Notes: generated from the letters alone by a model not told the origin. Counted from the first letter of the stretch, positions 25,524 through 35,708 are shown. The stretch is DNA of 64,000 nucleotides from CAWDMW01 sp963803575 (GCA_963803575.1 CAWDMW010000002.1:682001-746000), one strand, 5' to 3'. A program made the numbers and translations.

Positions 25524-25841
25524 ATGATTACCTTAGCCTTCGTTGCAAGTGCCGTATTGCAGATAAGTTCTGCACCACTGGATAATACAACTGCTTACCC
25601 GCAACCATCGACACGTTATCAGTTTGTTGCATCTGTTGAAAGTGATGCTCCAGTAGCGCTATGTGATGAGCAGTTCAATTGTCACTGTCCAGCAGGGTAT
25701 GACGCGGTGGTTCAACAGGCACATGCATCTGCGCCAGTAAAATCTGTTATTTGTCAGCCAACAGCAACATCGTCTAAGCAGTTGCGCGAAACATACGATA
25801 GTTATCCCGCTTTGCCAAAGCCTTCGACGTACGAAAAATAG
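25524..25841 (+). CDS. Small secreted cysteine-containing hypothetical protein
   Basis: This is 105 residues. A hydrophobic N-terminus (MITLAFVASAVLQISSAPL) looks like a signal sequence cleaved near residue 17-20. The mature part has four Cys (in ALCDEQFNCHCPAGYD and VICQ), suggesting disulfides, and a Pro/Ser-rich tail. A GGAGAG site precedes the ATG. It may be co-transcribed with lpxC, 62 bases upstream, and ends at a bidirectional terminator shared with sodB. No family is recognised. Confidence 0.6.
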   Translation: MITLAFVASAVLQISSAPLDNTTAYPQPSTRYQFVASVESDAPVALCDEQFNCHCPAGYDAVVQQAHASAPVKSVICQPTATSSKQLRETYDSYPALPKPSTYEK

Positions 25842-25845
25842 TGAC

Positions 25846-25882
25846 AAAAAAGCCTGATAACACAATGTTTATCAGGCTTTTT
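25846..25882. terminator. Bidirectional intrinsic terminator
   Basis: GCCTGATAA pairs with TTATCAGGC, flanked by an A-run on the left and a T-run on the right, so it has a U-tract on both strands. It lies between the convergent stops of the small secreted protein gene and sodB. Confidence 0.85.
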
Positions 25883-25900
25883 CGAGTTAGCTGGTACCTA

Positions 25901-26521
25901 CTAAGCCGCCTGTGCTTTTTCGGCTTTTTGCAAATTTTCATTAGCAAAATCCCAGTTCACCAGCTGTTCCAGAAATGTGCCAATATAGTCTGGGCGGCGG
26001 TTTTGATAATCCAGATAGTAAGCATGTTCCCACACATCCATTGTCAGTAATGGTGTTTTGCCCTCAGTTATCGGATTATGCGCATTAGATGTTTTAACAA
26101 CTTCCAGCTTATGGTCTTTATTTAGCACAAGCCATGCCCAGCCACTGCCAAACTGCCCTGCGCCACCTGTTTTAAAGGCCTCGGTAAAATTCTCAATGCT
26201 TCCAAAATCCTCTTTGATTTTATTAGCAATCGCGCCTGAAGGTGCGCCGCCGCCCTGTGGCTTCATGGAATTCCAGTAAAACGTGTGGTTCCACACTTGT
26301 GCAGCGTTATTAAAAATCCCTGCCTTATCTGCATCGTCTACCGTATTGCATATAATGTCTTCTAAGGACTGTTTTTCGTACTCTGTGCCTTTAATGGCAT
26401 CGTTTAACTTGCTAACATAAGCGTTATGGTGTTTGCCATGGTGAAAGTCCAGTGTCTCAGAAGATACATGCGGTGCAAGCGCATCTTTGTTGTAGGGAAG
26501 GTCGGGTAGTGTAAAAGCCAT
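25901..26521 (-). CDS. sodB: Superoxide dismutase [Fe]
   Basis: This is 206 residues. Metal ligands are visible as His27 (FHHGKHH), His79 (VWNHTFYW), Asp162 and His166 (MDVWEHAYYLDY). The second-sphere Gln in AAQVWNH is in the N-terminal domain, the arrangement of iron-type enzymes. It converts superoxide to peroxide and oxygen in the cytoplasm. I chose the ATG at 26521 with GGAG nine bases upstream; the frame opens six codons earlier. Confidence 0.93.
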   Translation of the reverse strand: MAFTLPDLPYNKDALAPHVSSETLDFHHGKHHNAYVSKLNDAIKGTEYEKQSLEDIICNTVDDADKAGIFNNAAQVWNHTFYWNSMKPQGGGAPSGAIANKIKEDFGSIENFTEAFKTGGAGQFGSGWAWLVLNKDHKLEVVKTSNAHNPITEGKTPLLTMDVWEHAYYLDYQNRRPDYIGTFLEQLVNWDFANENLQKAEKAQAA

Positions 26522-26590
26522 AGCAGCAATCTCCATCAAATAAATAGTTATCTCATGGCATATAGCGCAATCATGGCATATTGCAAGGGG

Positions 26591-28420
26591 TTACGTGCGA
26601 CTCATCGTGTGATTAGGCTGTGGCAGGGCGCTTAATAGATGAGGAGATAAACCAAGGTCTTTTGCCGCCTGTTGCTGAAGCGTCTTGTGATGCATTTCTT
26701 CCTGCATAGGAGAGGGGCGTGTATGCTCTGCTACCACGTCAAATAAGGTTCCGCTACTGGTTATAGAAGCCGCAGAGGGGAGAGACAGAGTCAGTTCTGC
26801 CAGTAAAGGCGATGCAACAGACATGGAAGGGGGCGATAAGGGATATTCATTAGATGCAAAACGTGCATGTTGGCGCTCTACCAGTGCAAGCATTTCATCC
26901 TGATTAATCTCCACTGCTGGTAAAGAAGCGATGGTACGCACTAAGTCGCGCTCAATACCGGCGCGTTCCCCATGGGGAAATAACTCGCTGATGCTGGCAA
27001 TATGATGCGCTACTTTGTCAATAGGCTGATCTTTACCAGAAAGTTCACGGAAGATGTTTTTTGCTAAGTCTGTTGACGTGTCTTTAATAGCTTCATGAAC
27101 AGCGTCTCCACCATTATGAAAGGTTTTTTCACCCAATTGTTGCCTCACCATGCGTTCAGCCACATAATCAGCTATGTGATTGACAAAATTCGTTTGAGTA
27201 GACTCGGAAAACATGATGCCACACTGATAGATTAGGTCTGCGCCGGCTTTACCTGCTTTCTCTATATGTGATGTGCTGGCTTCACCGTAGTTGGCTTTTC
27301 GGGTGAAATACATAGTCATGTCGCCCAGAAGGTATGTGCTTTCTGCCACAGACTGCATATTAAAATGCTGTTCTTCTCCTGCGGCCTGAGACTTCATATG
27401 TCCCGAGTACAGGCCAAACAGACTCGCCATCGTGTTGATAACGGACGCGTATTTCTCTGGCGCCCCTTGCAGTTCTTCAATGCCACGCTTCAATGCATTG
27501 TCTTTCCACGATGTTTTATCTTCTTCAGCTATTTGCTTTTCTGAAACCTGTAAGGTTACCCAAGCTATCACTGAGGCACAGGCACGGGCAATATCACCTG
27601 CCACGTCTGTTTCACCGCGTGATAAGCCGTATATTCCAGAGGCAATCATACCAAGTTGCCCTGCCACCTGAACCCCGGCACCTGCTACAAGTGGATGCTT
27701 TTGTAGTAAGTGATGCAAATGAGTGATGGGGTTAAGCGTATGTTTTTCTTCTGGTTGCGTCCATAATGCTTCGTGATGAATGCCATGTCCCCAATCTAAC
27801 GTATTTTCCAGTTTCTTAGCAAAATCCTCTACAGTTACCTCACCATTGTCACGCGCATAGGTCATGTAAATCACTGATTGTATGGCGCCTGCAACACCTG
27901 ACATATTGATGAGTATTTCCCGTGGATCCTCCCAGTTTTTTCCTGCATTAGCATAGACCAAGTCACCAAATAAATATAATCCTGCCAATAATCTGGCAGA
28001 GTCCTCTACGGTGTATTTTACCCCGTCTATAGCCTTTCCAGCCAGCTCGCCTACAGGTTTTGCCATATGTTCCGTCACATGCATGGCAGTATGCCGCAAT
28101 CCACCCAGCATACCAAGCGTCTCAAACCCTTCCCCAATGCCCGTGTCGCGCCCAAGATGATGTACACGCAAAACGTCACGCCCGGATAGGTCAGTATCAT
28201 GGTAGGTGCTATAGCTACCTTGCCGCAATTCCTGTTCTACCTCATGCAATATTGCTTTCTCATCATTATTATGGGCGACAACCGTGGCCATCCAGTCCTG
28301 ATTACCCTGCACCTGTTCCATAAGCCGTAGCTTTTCCATTGGCTCGTTTGCAGCAAGCACTGGTTCCATTGGCAATATTGACTGATGATATGACATCAAA
28401 ATAATATAATAAGCATACAC
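26591..28420 (-). CDS. Large protein of unknown function with multi-helix membrane core (B)
   Basis: This is up to 609 residues; the start is uncertain (28420, or the Met at 28396) and no ribosome site is clear. After a charged N-terminal ~90 residues there is a Gly/His-rich stretch. Hydrophobic segments follow: SARLLAGLYLFGDLVYANAG, ILINMSGVAGAIQSVIYMTYA, VAGAGVQVAGQLGMIASGIYG and ARACASVIAWVTLQVSE. The remaining ~320 residues are soluble and helical with a Pro/Ser-rich tail. The order and spacing of the helices resembles the 664-residue protein at 22400-24394, and both carry an AGxLYL motif in the first helix followed by an acidic residue. No known domain is recognised. Confidence 0.65.
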   Translation of the reverse strand: MYAYYIILMSYHQSILPMEPVLAANEPMEKLRLMEQVQGNQDWMATVVAHNNDEKAILHEVEQELRQGSYSTYHDTDLSGRDVLRVHHLGRDTGIGEGFETLGMLGGLRHTAMHVTEHMAKPVGELAGKAIDGVKYTVEDSARLLAGLYLFGDLVYANAGKNWEDPREILINMSGVAGAIQSVIYMTYARDNGEVTVEDFAKKLENTLDWGHGIHHEALWTQPEEKHTLNPITHLHHLLQKHPLVAGAGVQVAGQLGMIASGIYGLSRGETDVAGDIARACASVIAWVTLQVSEKQIAEEDKTSWKDNALKRGIEELQGAPEKYASVINTMASLFGLYSGHMKSQAAGEEQHFNMQSVAESTYLLGDMTMYFTRKANYGEASTSHIEKAGKAGADLIYQCGIMFSESTQTNFVNHIADYVAERMVRQQLGEKTFHNGGDAVHEAIKDTSTDLAKNIFRELSGKDQPIDKVAHHIASISELFPHGERAGIERDLVRTIASLPAVEINQDEMLALVERQHARFASNEYPLSPPSMSVASPLLAELTLSLPSAASITSSGTLFDVVAEHTRPSPMQEEMHHKTLQQQAAKDLGLSPHLLSALPQPNHTMSRT

Positions 28421-28569
28421 ATAGAGCCTACACTATCTCGCATCTGCACAATAGCCGCAAATGAAGATTATGTGACAGTCTCCCAAGCGACTAAAAAAAC
28501 TGGCATATCGTGGATCATGTCGCTACACCTAGAGATTAATTTATACATTACATCAGGAGTATTCGCCTT

Positions 28570-30126
28570 ATGGAAGTCACGTTATCAGCTACTTCATTAC
28601 TCCCGTCCATGTTAGCGATTATCGTAGCACTGGCGACGCGGCAGGTGTTACCCGCCATGTTTGCAGGCATATGGGTTGGTGCGTGGATGATACAGGGCGT
28701 AGCTATTGACACCTTATTCTACAGCCTGTTTCTGGCTGTTGATACCTATATTCTGGAAGCATTAGTTCCCAAGGACGGAAAAAGCGAACATATGGCAATT
28801 GTGTTGTTTAGCCTGATGACAGGTGGTATGATTGGTATTATATCACGCAATGGCGGCATGGAAGGGATTGTGCAATACCTTATGCGTGTGGCAAATACCC
28901 GTCGTAAAGGTCAGTTTGCTACGCTTGGGATGGGGGGGCTTATTTTCTTTGATGATTATGCTAATACGTTGATTGTTGGGAACACAATGCGTCCACTTAC
29001 CGATCGTTTAGGCATATCACGGCAGAAACTGGCGTTTTTGGTGGATTCGACTGCTGCCCCTATCGCCTGCATTGCGGTGGTAACAACCTGGGTAGGGTTT
29101 CAAGTGTCCTTATTGAAGGATAACTTAAACGAGCTTGCCCCCGATATGAACGGATTTGAACTGGTCATTGCAACCATTCCTTATAGCTTCTATCCCATAT
29201 TTATGTTGTGGTTTATCTTCGTACTGATTGTGTCAGGGCGTGATTTTGGAGCAATGCGTAAAGCCGAAAGCGATATTCAACATCATTCTTTGCAAGCTGA
29301 TAGTATAAGCAAGTCAGATTATATGCCGCACGCTGCGAAGCCACTGGCGATCAACGCGCTACTCCCGATTATGTGCTACATTGGCGGAACGCTATGGGGG
29401 CTTGTAAATACTGGAGAAGGGGATACAATACGCGGTATTGTCGGAAGTGCTGACCCTTTTATTGCCATATTATGGGGTGCAACTATTGGTTTGAGTAGCG
29501 CAGTAATGCTTAGCATCATTACACGTCGCATGAGCCTATCTCAGACCATGGAAGCATTAGAGGCAGGTTTGCAGCCTATGTTACTGGCCGTCATGGTGCT
29601 AACGCTTGCATGGGCGATTGCTGACATTAATACTGATCTGAACACGGCTAACTATATTGTTGCCATGATAGGCAACGATGTGGCTTCCATGTGGTTGCCA
29701 GCGCTGATCTTCGTTGTAGCGGCGATCACTTCCTTTGCCACAGGTTCCAGTTGGGGAAGTATGGGAATTCTGGTGCCGCTGGTATTGCCGCTAGGGTATG
29801 GCATTTTGCAACAGGAAGGCGTGATTGAACCATTGGCTCACCCGATTATGCTGGCAACCATTGCCAGTGTATTGACTGGAGCCGTATGGGGGGATCACTG
29901 CTCTCCCATTTCGGATACAACGATTTTGTCGTCTATGGCCTCAGGGTGCGACCATGTTGACCATGTACGTACGCAAATGCCATATGCCATGATTGTTGCA
30001 GGTGTTTCCATGATGTGCGGGTTGCTTCCAACCGGTTTAGGGATACCCTGGTGGGGTGGGGCAGTGATAGGCTGCCTTATCATTACACTGATTATTTACC
30101 GTATTGGCAAGCCTCAGTCAAAATGA
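28570..30126 (+). CDS. Na+/H+ antiporter, NhaC family
   Basis: This 518-residue polytopic protein has about 11-12 hydrophobic segments. NhaC-like blocks are LFSLMTGGMIGIISRNGG, GLIFFDDYANTLIVGNTMRPLTDRLGISRQKLAFLVDSTAAPIA, SFATGSSWGSMGILVPLVLPLG and GAVWGDHCSPISDTTILSSMASGCDHVDHVRTQMPYA, which carry the conserved Asp residues. Members exchange Na+ for H+ or, in some branches, malate or amino acids, so the exact substrate is inferred. AGGAG stands before the ATG. It is transcribed alone. Confidence 0.85.
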   Translation: MEVTLSATSLLPSMLAIIVALATRQVLPAMFAGIWVGAWMIQGVAIDTLFYSLFLAVDTYILEALVPKDGKSEHMAIVLFSLMTGGMIGIISRNGGMEGIVQYLMRVANTRRKGQFATLGMGGLIFFDDYANTLIVGNTMRPLTDRLGISRQKLAFLVDSTAAPIACIAVVTTWVGFQVSLLKDNLNELAPDMNGFELVIATIPYSFYPIFMLWFIFVLIVSGRDFGAMRKAESDIQHHSLQADSISKSDYMPHAAKPLAINALLPIMCYIGGTLWGLVNTGEGDTIRGIVGSADPFIAILWGATIGLSSAVMLSIITRRMSLSQTMEALEAGLQPMLLAVMVLTLAWAIADINTDLNTANYIVAMIGNDVASMWLPALIFVVAAITSFATGSSWGSMGILVPLVLPLGYGILQQEGVIEPLAHPIMLATIASVLTGAVWGDHCSPISDTTILSSMASGCDHVDHVRTQMPYAMIVAGVSMMCGLLPTGLGIPWWGGAVIGCLIITLIIYRIGKPQSK

Positions 30127-30280
30127 TGTGACGAATATACAACTATTACGTGTATAATGCATTTGCATGACGGCTATATTCCAGTATGATGCAGTAACGT
30201 TACGTCTGTAAGAGATTTGTAAACCCTATCACTCTATCGTCTTGCTATGTAGAAATACGTTGGTATATGGAAATTACACT

Positions 30281-30475
30281 ATGCTTCATAATCCGTCCTT
30301 CATCATCACTCAGGCTCGTGAACTTATTGCTCACTATGGTCAGCAAGCAGAAGAGGTGGCAAAGCAACGAATGTACGAAAAGATGGAACAGGAAGACGTG
30401 AGTGAAGCGTCGTTATGGATGGCTGTTATACACGAAATAAGAAACATTGGAGCCAGCAGTGATACACTGCATTAG
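30281..30475 (+). CDS. Small hypothetical protein
   Basis: This is 64 residues, taking the ATG at 30281 (the open frame begins at 30242). It is helical and charged: ITQARELIAHYGQQAEEVAKQRMYEKMEQEDVSEASLWMAVIHEIRNI. The regular heptad-like pattern and conserved-looking Trp argue for a real small protein. I cannot name a family with confidence. It lies between the antiporter gene and the convergent tRNA-Trp. Confidence 0.5.
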   Translation: MLHNPSFIITQARELIAHYGQQAEEVAKQRMYEKMEQEDVSEASLWMAVIHEIRNIGASSDTLH

Positions 30476-30507
30476 CCTGTTTCTGGAATGAATGTAACTG
30501 ATTGTAG

Positions 30508-30583
30508 TGGCAGGAGCGACAGGAATCGAACCTGCAACCTTCGGTTTTGGAGACCGACGCTCTACCAATTGAGCTACACTCCT
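30508..30583 (-). tRNA. tRNA-Trp (anticodon CCA)
   Basis: Read on the minus strand it is 76 nt with an encoded CCA end. The acceptor stem AGGAGTG/CGCTCCT has one G-U pair, the anticodon loop is CTCCAAA, and the T-loop GGTTCGATTCC is canonical. It lies downstream of fusA in the same direction. Confidence 0.95.
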
Positions 30584-30889
30584 ACAAAATAATTACCTAT
30601 GCTTATAGAAGTTATGACTGCAAAAAGATAGTGTTTTTCTAAGGCGTATTGATACTAACGACTATAGCGTGCTACATTTCTACGCTTACCACGCTCATAT
30701 ACATGAAGTACATTATGCTTCAATTCTTGTAACTTATTGTTTTCGTTATGCACCATGCACCAGCGGTAGTGTTGACGCGTCTTAAATATATTGCTGTTTA
30801 GTTTATGCGCAAAAACTGGATAACAGAAAAATAGACATCACAGAGTTATCAACATAATGCTGCTACATAGGATCATTTGCGATAGATAT
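30584..30889. other. Gene-poor gap between fusA and tRNA-Trp
   Basis: This stretch of about 300 bases holds no convincing gene. A 33-codon minus-strand frame (30655-30756) is open, and its frame continues upstream for some 20 further sense codons, but it has no ribosome site and no known relative. tuf, which often follows fusA, is absent. Confidence 0.5.
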
Positions 30890-30925
30890 AAAAAATCGGC
30901 AGAGCGAAATAACGTTCTGCCGATT
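30890..30925 (-). terminator. Intrinsic terminator after fusA
   Basis: On the minus strand AATCGGCAGA pairs with TCTGCCGATT, with two more pairs after one mismatch, and a run of T follows at once. It lies 23 bases after the fusA stop and ends the rpsL-rpsG-fusA unit. Confidence 0.85.
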
Positions 30926-30947
30926 AGTTAAGTAATGTATTTAAAGG

Positions 30948-33041
30948 TTATGCTACTTTGTCACGTATTTCGTCAGCAACGCTGCTTGGCACTTCTTCAT
31001 AATGGTCAAAGACCATCGAATATTGCGCACGACCCTGGGATAGGGAACGTAGCGAGTTAACGTATCCAAACATGTTAGCTAAAGGAACCATCGCATTTAC
31101 GACACGTGCGTTTCCACGTTGATCCATACTGGACACCTGCCCACGACGTGACGAGAGATCACCAATAACATCACCCATGTAATCTTCAGGTGTCACAACT
31201 TCTACCTTCATGACTGGCTCTAACAGCTTTGGTGAGGCTTGTTTCATGCCTTCACGGAAAGCAGCACGCGCTGCAATTTCAAAAGCCATTACACTGGAAT
31301 CAACATCATGGTAAGCACCATCTTTCAATGTCGCTTTAAAGTCAATGGTTGGGAATCCGGCAATAACACCGTTATCCAACGCACTATCAAGCCCTTTCTG
31401 TACTCCGGGTACATATTCACGAGGCACGTTTCCGCCAACTACAGTGTTGATGAACTCGTAACCAGCTCCTGCTTCCTGAGGTGCAAATTCAATAATCACG
31501 CGAGCAAACTGACCGGCACCACCTGATTGCTTTTTATGTGTATAATCTACCGTGTAAGGCTTGCTGATAGTCTCACGATAAGCCACTTGCGGAGCACCGA
31601 TATTGGCTTCTACCTTAAATTCACGCTTCAGCCGATCAACTACAATCTCAAGATGCAGTTCACCCATTCCTTTCAGAAGCGTTTGCCCTGTCTCATGGTC
31701 CGTATGCACCTGCAATGATGGATCTTCTGCTACTAGCCGCGCAATAGCCATACCCATTTTTTCTTGGTCACCTTTAGTTTTTGGCTCAACCGCAACTTCA
31801 ATAACCGGCTCAGGAAATTCCATACGCTCAAGAATTACACGATCATTCGCATCAGACAGAGTGTCACCAGTTGTAGTATCTTTCAATCCTGCAATCGCAA
31901 CAATATCACCTGCATAAGCTTCTTTAATATCTTCACGACTATTAGAGTGCATTAACAACATACGGCCAATACGTTCTTTTTTGTCCTTTACCGTGTTAAT
32001 GGCATAACTACCAGCATCCAGTTTTCCCGAATAGATACGAACGAAGGTGAGTGAACCCACAAATGGGTCATTCATGATTTTAAATGCCAGTCCTGCGAAT
32101 GGTTCATCGTCAGAACTCTGACGAGTAATTTCTACTTCTTCATCATCAGCCTTCACGCCTTTAATAGCTTTTACATCCAGCGGGGAAGGTAAGAAGTCAA
32201 TCACTGCATCCAACATAGGTTGGACACCTTTGTTTTTGAACGCCGTTCCACACAGGATAGGGACAAAACTCAGGCTTATGGTTCCTTTACGGATACAGTG
32301 ACGCAATTGCTCCTGCGTTGGCTCTTCACCTTCTAAATATTTCTCCATCAGCTCATCGTCAACCTCTACTGCGGTTTCGACAAGCTTCTCACGATATTCC
32401 TGAGCTTTGTCTTGCAGCTCGGCAGGAATTTCAATGGTTTCCCATTCTGCACCAAGATTCTCGTTTTTCCAGACAATAGCTTTCATCTGTACCAAATCAA
32501 CAACACCGGCAAACTCGTCTTCAGCGCCAATAGGCAATTGGATAACCAGAGGAACGGTGCCTAAGCGATCTACCATCATATCAACACAACGGTAGAAGTC
32601 TGCACCAATACGATCCATTTTGTTGACAAAACACATGCGAGGCACATGGTACTTGTCAGCCTGTCGCCATACTGTTTCCGTCTGTGGTTCAACACCTGCA
32701 ACAGAGTCAAAGACAGCTACAGCACCGTCCAGTACACGAAGAGAACGCTCTACTTCGATGGTGAAGTCTACGTGACCCGGAGTATCAATAATATTAATAC
32801 GGTGACTTATGTCGTCACGATCTTTCCAGAAACAGGTGGTTGCTGCTGAAGTAATAGTGATTCCACGCTCCTGCTCCTGCTCCATCCAGTCCATGGTAGC
32901 GGCACCTTCATGCACTTCCCCAATCTTATGTGAGCGACCCGTATAATACAGAATACGTTCGGTTGTTGTCGTTTTACCGGCATCAATATGTGCCATAATA
33001 CCAATGTTGCGGTAATGTTCCAGTTTAGTTTGACGTGCCAT
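30948..33041 (-). CDS. fusA: Elongation factor G
   Basis: This is 697 residues and full length. The GTPase motifs are [23 protein letters not shown] and NKMDRIGAD. Domain IV/V segments include [13 protein letters not shown] and [22 protein letters not shown] moves tRNAs and mRNA after peptide bond formation and assists ribosome recycling. It is last in the str operon, 59 bases after rpsG, and is followed by a terminator rather than tuf. Confidence 0.97.
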   Translation of the reverse strand: MARQTKLEHYRNIGIMAHIDAGKTTTTERILYYTGRSHKIGEVHEGAATMDWMEQEQERGITITSAATTCFWKDRDDISHRINIIDTPGHVDFTIEVERSLRVLDGAVAVFDSVAGVEPQTETVWRQADKYHVPRMCFVNKMDRIGADFYRCVDMMVDRLGTVPLVIQLPIGAEDEFAGVVDLVQMKAIVWKNENLGAEWETIEIPAELQDKAQEYREKLVETAVEVDDELMEKYLEGEEPTQEQLRHCIRKGTISLSFVPILCGTAFKNKGVQPMLDAVIDFLPSPLDVKAIKGVKADDEEVEITRQSSDDEPFAGLAFKIMNDPFVGSLTFVRIYSGKLDAGSYAINTVKDKKERIGRMLLMHSNSREDIKEAYAGDIVAIAGLKDTTTGDTLSDANDRVILERMEFPEPVIEVAVEPKTKGDQEKMGMAIARLVAEDPSLQVHTDHETGQTLLKGMGELHLEIVVDRLKREFKVEANIGAPQVAYRETISKPYTVDYTHKKQSGGAGQFARVIIEFAPQEAGAGYEFINTVVGGNVPREYVPGVQKGLDSALDNGVIAGFPTIDFKATLKDGAYHDVDSSVMAFEIAARAAFREGMKQASPKLLEPVMKVEVVTPEDYMGDVIGDLSSRRGQVSSMDQRGNARVVNAMVPLANMFGYVNSLRSLSQGRAQYSMVFDHYEEVPSSVADEIRDKVA

Positions 33042-33100
33042 CAGAGAGGCTCCTGCTTAATAATATGAGCTAAAGTGTAAGGACAGTAATTAGTATTGTG

Positions 33101-33571
33101 TTACCATCTAAAGTGACTGAATGCTTTATTCGCATCAGCCATTTTATGCGTATCTTCACGTTTTTTCACTGCATTACCACGTTTGGATAAAGCATCCAGT
33201 AATTCCATGGCCACACGCTGGCGCATGGTGCGCTCACTACGGGAACGTGATGCTGCAACTGCCCACCGGATTGCCAGTGCATTACGACGTTCAGCGCGAA
33301 CTTCCATCGGCACCTGATAGGTTGCACCACCTACACGGCGGGAACGCACTTCCACAGCAGGCATAATATTTTCCATGGCTTCTTCAAACATCTCCACAGG
33401 GTTGCGACTGGTCTTGCTCTCCATAATATCGAAGGCACCGTAAACAATACGCTCGGCAACAGATTTTTTGCCTTCAAGCATTAGCCCGTTGATGAATTTT
33501 GTGACAAAAATGCTATTATATTTTGCATCGGGAAGGACTTCGCGTTTTTCCGCTCTGTGACGTCTGGACAT
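33101..33571 (-). CDS. rpsG: 30S ribosomal protein S7
   Basis: This is 156 residues. It begins [20 protein letters not shown] and contains [33 protein letters not shown] and a C-terminal [20 protein letters not shown], all typical of S7. It nucleates the 16S 3' domain. It sits between rpsL and fusA. Confidence 0.97.
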   Translation of the reverse strand: MSRRHRAEKREVLPDAKYNSIFVTKFINGLMLEGKKSVAERIVYGAFDIMESKTSRNPVEMFEEAMENIMPAVEVRSRRVGGATYQVPMEVRAERRNALAIRWAVAASRSRSERTMRQRVAMELLDALSKRGNAVKKREDTHKMADANKAFSHFRW

Positions 33572-33601
33572 ATATTTCTACTGCTCTAATGGATAAATGA
33601 T

Positions 33602-33973
33602 TTATTTTGGACGCTTAGCGCCATATTTGGAACGATTCTGCTTACGGTCTTTGACACCTTGCGTATCAAGTGTACCACGGATAATGTGGTAACGCACACC
33701 AGGTAAATCCTTTACACGACCGCCGCGAATCATAACAACCGAGTGTTCCTGAAGGTTGTGGCCTTCACCGGGAATATAACCGGTTACTTCATATCCATTC
33801 GTCAAACGAATACGTGCAACTTTGCGCAAAGCGGAGTTAGGTTTCTTCGGGGTTGTCGTATATACGCGTGTACAAACGCCACGTTTTTGTGGGCAGGCTT
33901 CCATAGCCGGCACTTTATTTCTGCGCTTTCCCTGAATACGGGGTTTACGTACCAGTTGATTAATCGTAGGCAT
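33602..33973 (-). CDS. rpsL: 30S ribosomal protein S12
   Basis: This is 123 residues with the S12 core ([68 protein letters not shown]). The lysines usually altered in streptomycin resistance (in PKKPNSA and GRVKDLPG) are present, so the site looks sensitive. It is first in the str operon. Confidence 0.97.
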   Translation of the reverse strand: MPTINQLVRKPRIQGKRRNKVPAMEACPQKRGVCTRVYTTTPKKPNSALRKVARIRLTNGYEVTGYIPGEGHNLQEHSVVMIRGGRVKDLPGVRYHIIRGTLDTQGVKDRKQNRSKYGAKRPK

Positions 33974-34025
33974 TCATGTTGTCCTGTGTAACTATATTTC
34001 TATGATTAGAGTGTTCAAGCGAAGC

Positions 34026-34054
34026 AACATAATAACTTGTACTTGATTCGTCAA
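34026..34054 (-). promoter_or_regulatory. Candidate promoter of the str operon
   Basis: On the minus strand TTGACG (34054-34049) and TATGTT (34031-34026) are spaced by 17 bases, about 50 bases upstream of the rpsL start. Confidence 0.5.
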
Positions 34055-34157
34055 GATAAAAAGCGTTACACTAGAAATATAGTATTTCACTTGCCATAAG
34101 AGCAAAATATTGTATAGGGTTTGTGCAATCCGAAGCAAACAGATATATGAGAATGTC

Positions 34158-35699
34158 ATGCATTTAATGTCTTTTTACGCGACGCCGTATAATTCAAGAC
34201 ACCGTAACGAATCTAACCAGAAGCGACTTCCCCTGGTGCGGGGGCTATGGTTTGGTGTTGGCCTGCTCTGCGGAGTAGCTGGAATGTACGTGGCTATGAC
34301 TGAGGCACCTTCTTCAGAAACGGAGATTGTGTCATTATCCCCGCAGCCTTTAGTGTCTGATCCGGCGGCTGAAATGCTTGTGAGCGAAGTGATGAACCCT
34401 ACGCCAGAACAGGAAATTCGTTCATTGCTCTTGCCTCAGGCAACGCAGGAAGCAGAATTGACGAACACATTAGATACTGCATTGTCTGATAATGTGCATG
34501 CCCGAGCCAAAGATACATGGCCTAAAACAGTGAAAGTAACGGTTGATTCGGGCGATACGCTGATTGATATGCTTATGCATCAGGGAATAGATAGTGTTGC
34601 TGCTCATCGTTTAGCTAAGCAGGTCAATAAAACCTATAATCTGCGCCGTTTGCGCCCCGGACACTCTTTAACATTGACGTTAAAACAGGACGCTACCCGT
34701 TCCGTGGCAGCGGAAGACGGAGTTGCGCCAACGATCTTGGAGCATATGACAATGCATGTTTCTAAATTAGAAACGGTTGAAGTCCAGGCAAAGGGAGATG
34801 ATGCATATAGCATCACGAAAGCAAAAAAAAAATTAGTCACGGAAGCAGCGCGAGTTAAAGGCGTTATTACGAGTAGCTTATATTTAACGGCTGCTCGTCA
34901 GGGGATGCCCGATGGCACGATTGCCAAAATTATCAAAAATTTCAGTTATGATGTAGATTTTCAGCGTGACGTCAAATCCGGTGATGTGATTGACGTGATG
35001 TATGAGACACAAAAGACGGAAGACGGTGAATTTGTTTCAGGTGGGAATATTTTATACGCTAAACTTAAGAGCAAAGGGCGTACCTATACCCAATATCAGT
35101 ATACGAATCACCTTGGATTGCCTGCGTATTATAATGAAAAGGGTGAGAGCATTGTTAAGCGCTTGCTAAAAACCCCGATTGATGGGGCAAGAGTTTCATC
35201 ACGTTACGGAATGCGTCGCCATCCGGTGATGGGGTACAATAAGATGCATAAAGGGGTGGACTTTGCTGCAACCACCGGAACGCCTATTTATGCTGCGGGT
35301 GATGGCATAGTAACGTTTGCCGGACGTAAAGGAGGTTACGGGAAGTTCGTGTTACTTAAGCATAATCTTACCTATAGCACTGCTTATGCCCATGCTAGCC
35401 GTATTCATCCTCGCATAAAAGCAGGCACGCGCGTGAAGCAGGGGCAGATTATTGCATATGTCGGTACGACGGGTCGTTCAACAGGCCCTCATTTGCATTA
35501 CGAAATCCGTAAGCACGGGCATCAGGTGAACCCGCTGCATGTGAAGTTCACCGGAGGAAACAAGCTGACAGGTAAGCAGCTAGCCTCCTTTAAAGAACAC
35601 GTGAAATCTATCGATCAGAAGCTGGTGGCCATGCAAACCAACGAGATGATTGATCCGGAAGTGCTGGCGAAAGCAGACACCTCTGCCGCGCAGGAGTAG
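34158..35699 (+). CDS. M23-family murein metallopeptidase (MepM-like)
   Basis: This is about 513 residues, depending on the start; 34158 or 34167 fit better than the first open ATG at 34110. One N-terminal membrane helix (LWFGVGLLCGVAGMYVAM) anchors it. A middle region has a LysM/OapA-like segment (VTVDSGDTLIDMLMHQGID, LRRLRPGHSLTL). The C-terminal M23 domain shows the zinc ligands HKGVDFAA (HxxxD) and GPHLHYE (HxH), with GTPIYAAGDGIVTFAGRKGGYG. Such enzymes cut peptide cross-links in the cell wall, or bind them when inactive; here the ligands are intact. It acts in the periplasm. Confidence 0.88.
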   Translation: MHLMSFYATPYNSRHRNESNQKRLPLVRGLWFGVGLLCGVAGMYVAMTEAPSSETEIVSLSPQPLVSDPAAEMLVSEVMNPTPEQEIRSLLLPQATQEAELTNTLDTALSDNVHARAKDTWPKTVKVTVDSGDTLIDMLMHQGIDSVAAHRLAKQVNKTYNLRRLRPGHSLTLTLKQDATRSVAAEDGVAPTILEHMTMHVSKLETVEVQAKGDDAYSITKAKKKLVTEAARVKGVITSSLYLTAARQGMPDGTIAKIIKNFSYDVDFQRDVKSGDVIDVMYETQKTEDGEFVSGGNILYAKLKSKGRTYTQYQYTNHLGLPAYYNEKGESIVKRLLKTPIDGARVSSRYGMRRHPVMGYNKMHKGVDFAATTGTPIYAAGDGIVTFAGRKGGYGKFVLLKHNLTYSTAYAHASRIHPRIKAGTRVKQGQIIAYVGTTGRSTGPHLHYEIRKHGHQVNPLHVKFTGGNKLTGKQLASFKEHVKSIDQKLVAMQTNEMIDPEVLAKADTSAAQE

Positions 35700-35708
35700 G
35701 GCTATAGG

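Noticed and set aside
30655..30756. A 33-codon minus-strand frame after fusA, reading MVHNENNKLQELKHNVLHVYERGKRRNVARYSR
   Set aside because: It has no ribosome site and no recognised relative, and the frame also stays open upstream without a start codon. It could be a remnant or chance; too weak to annotate.
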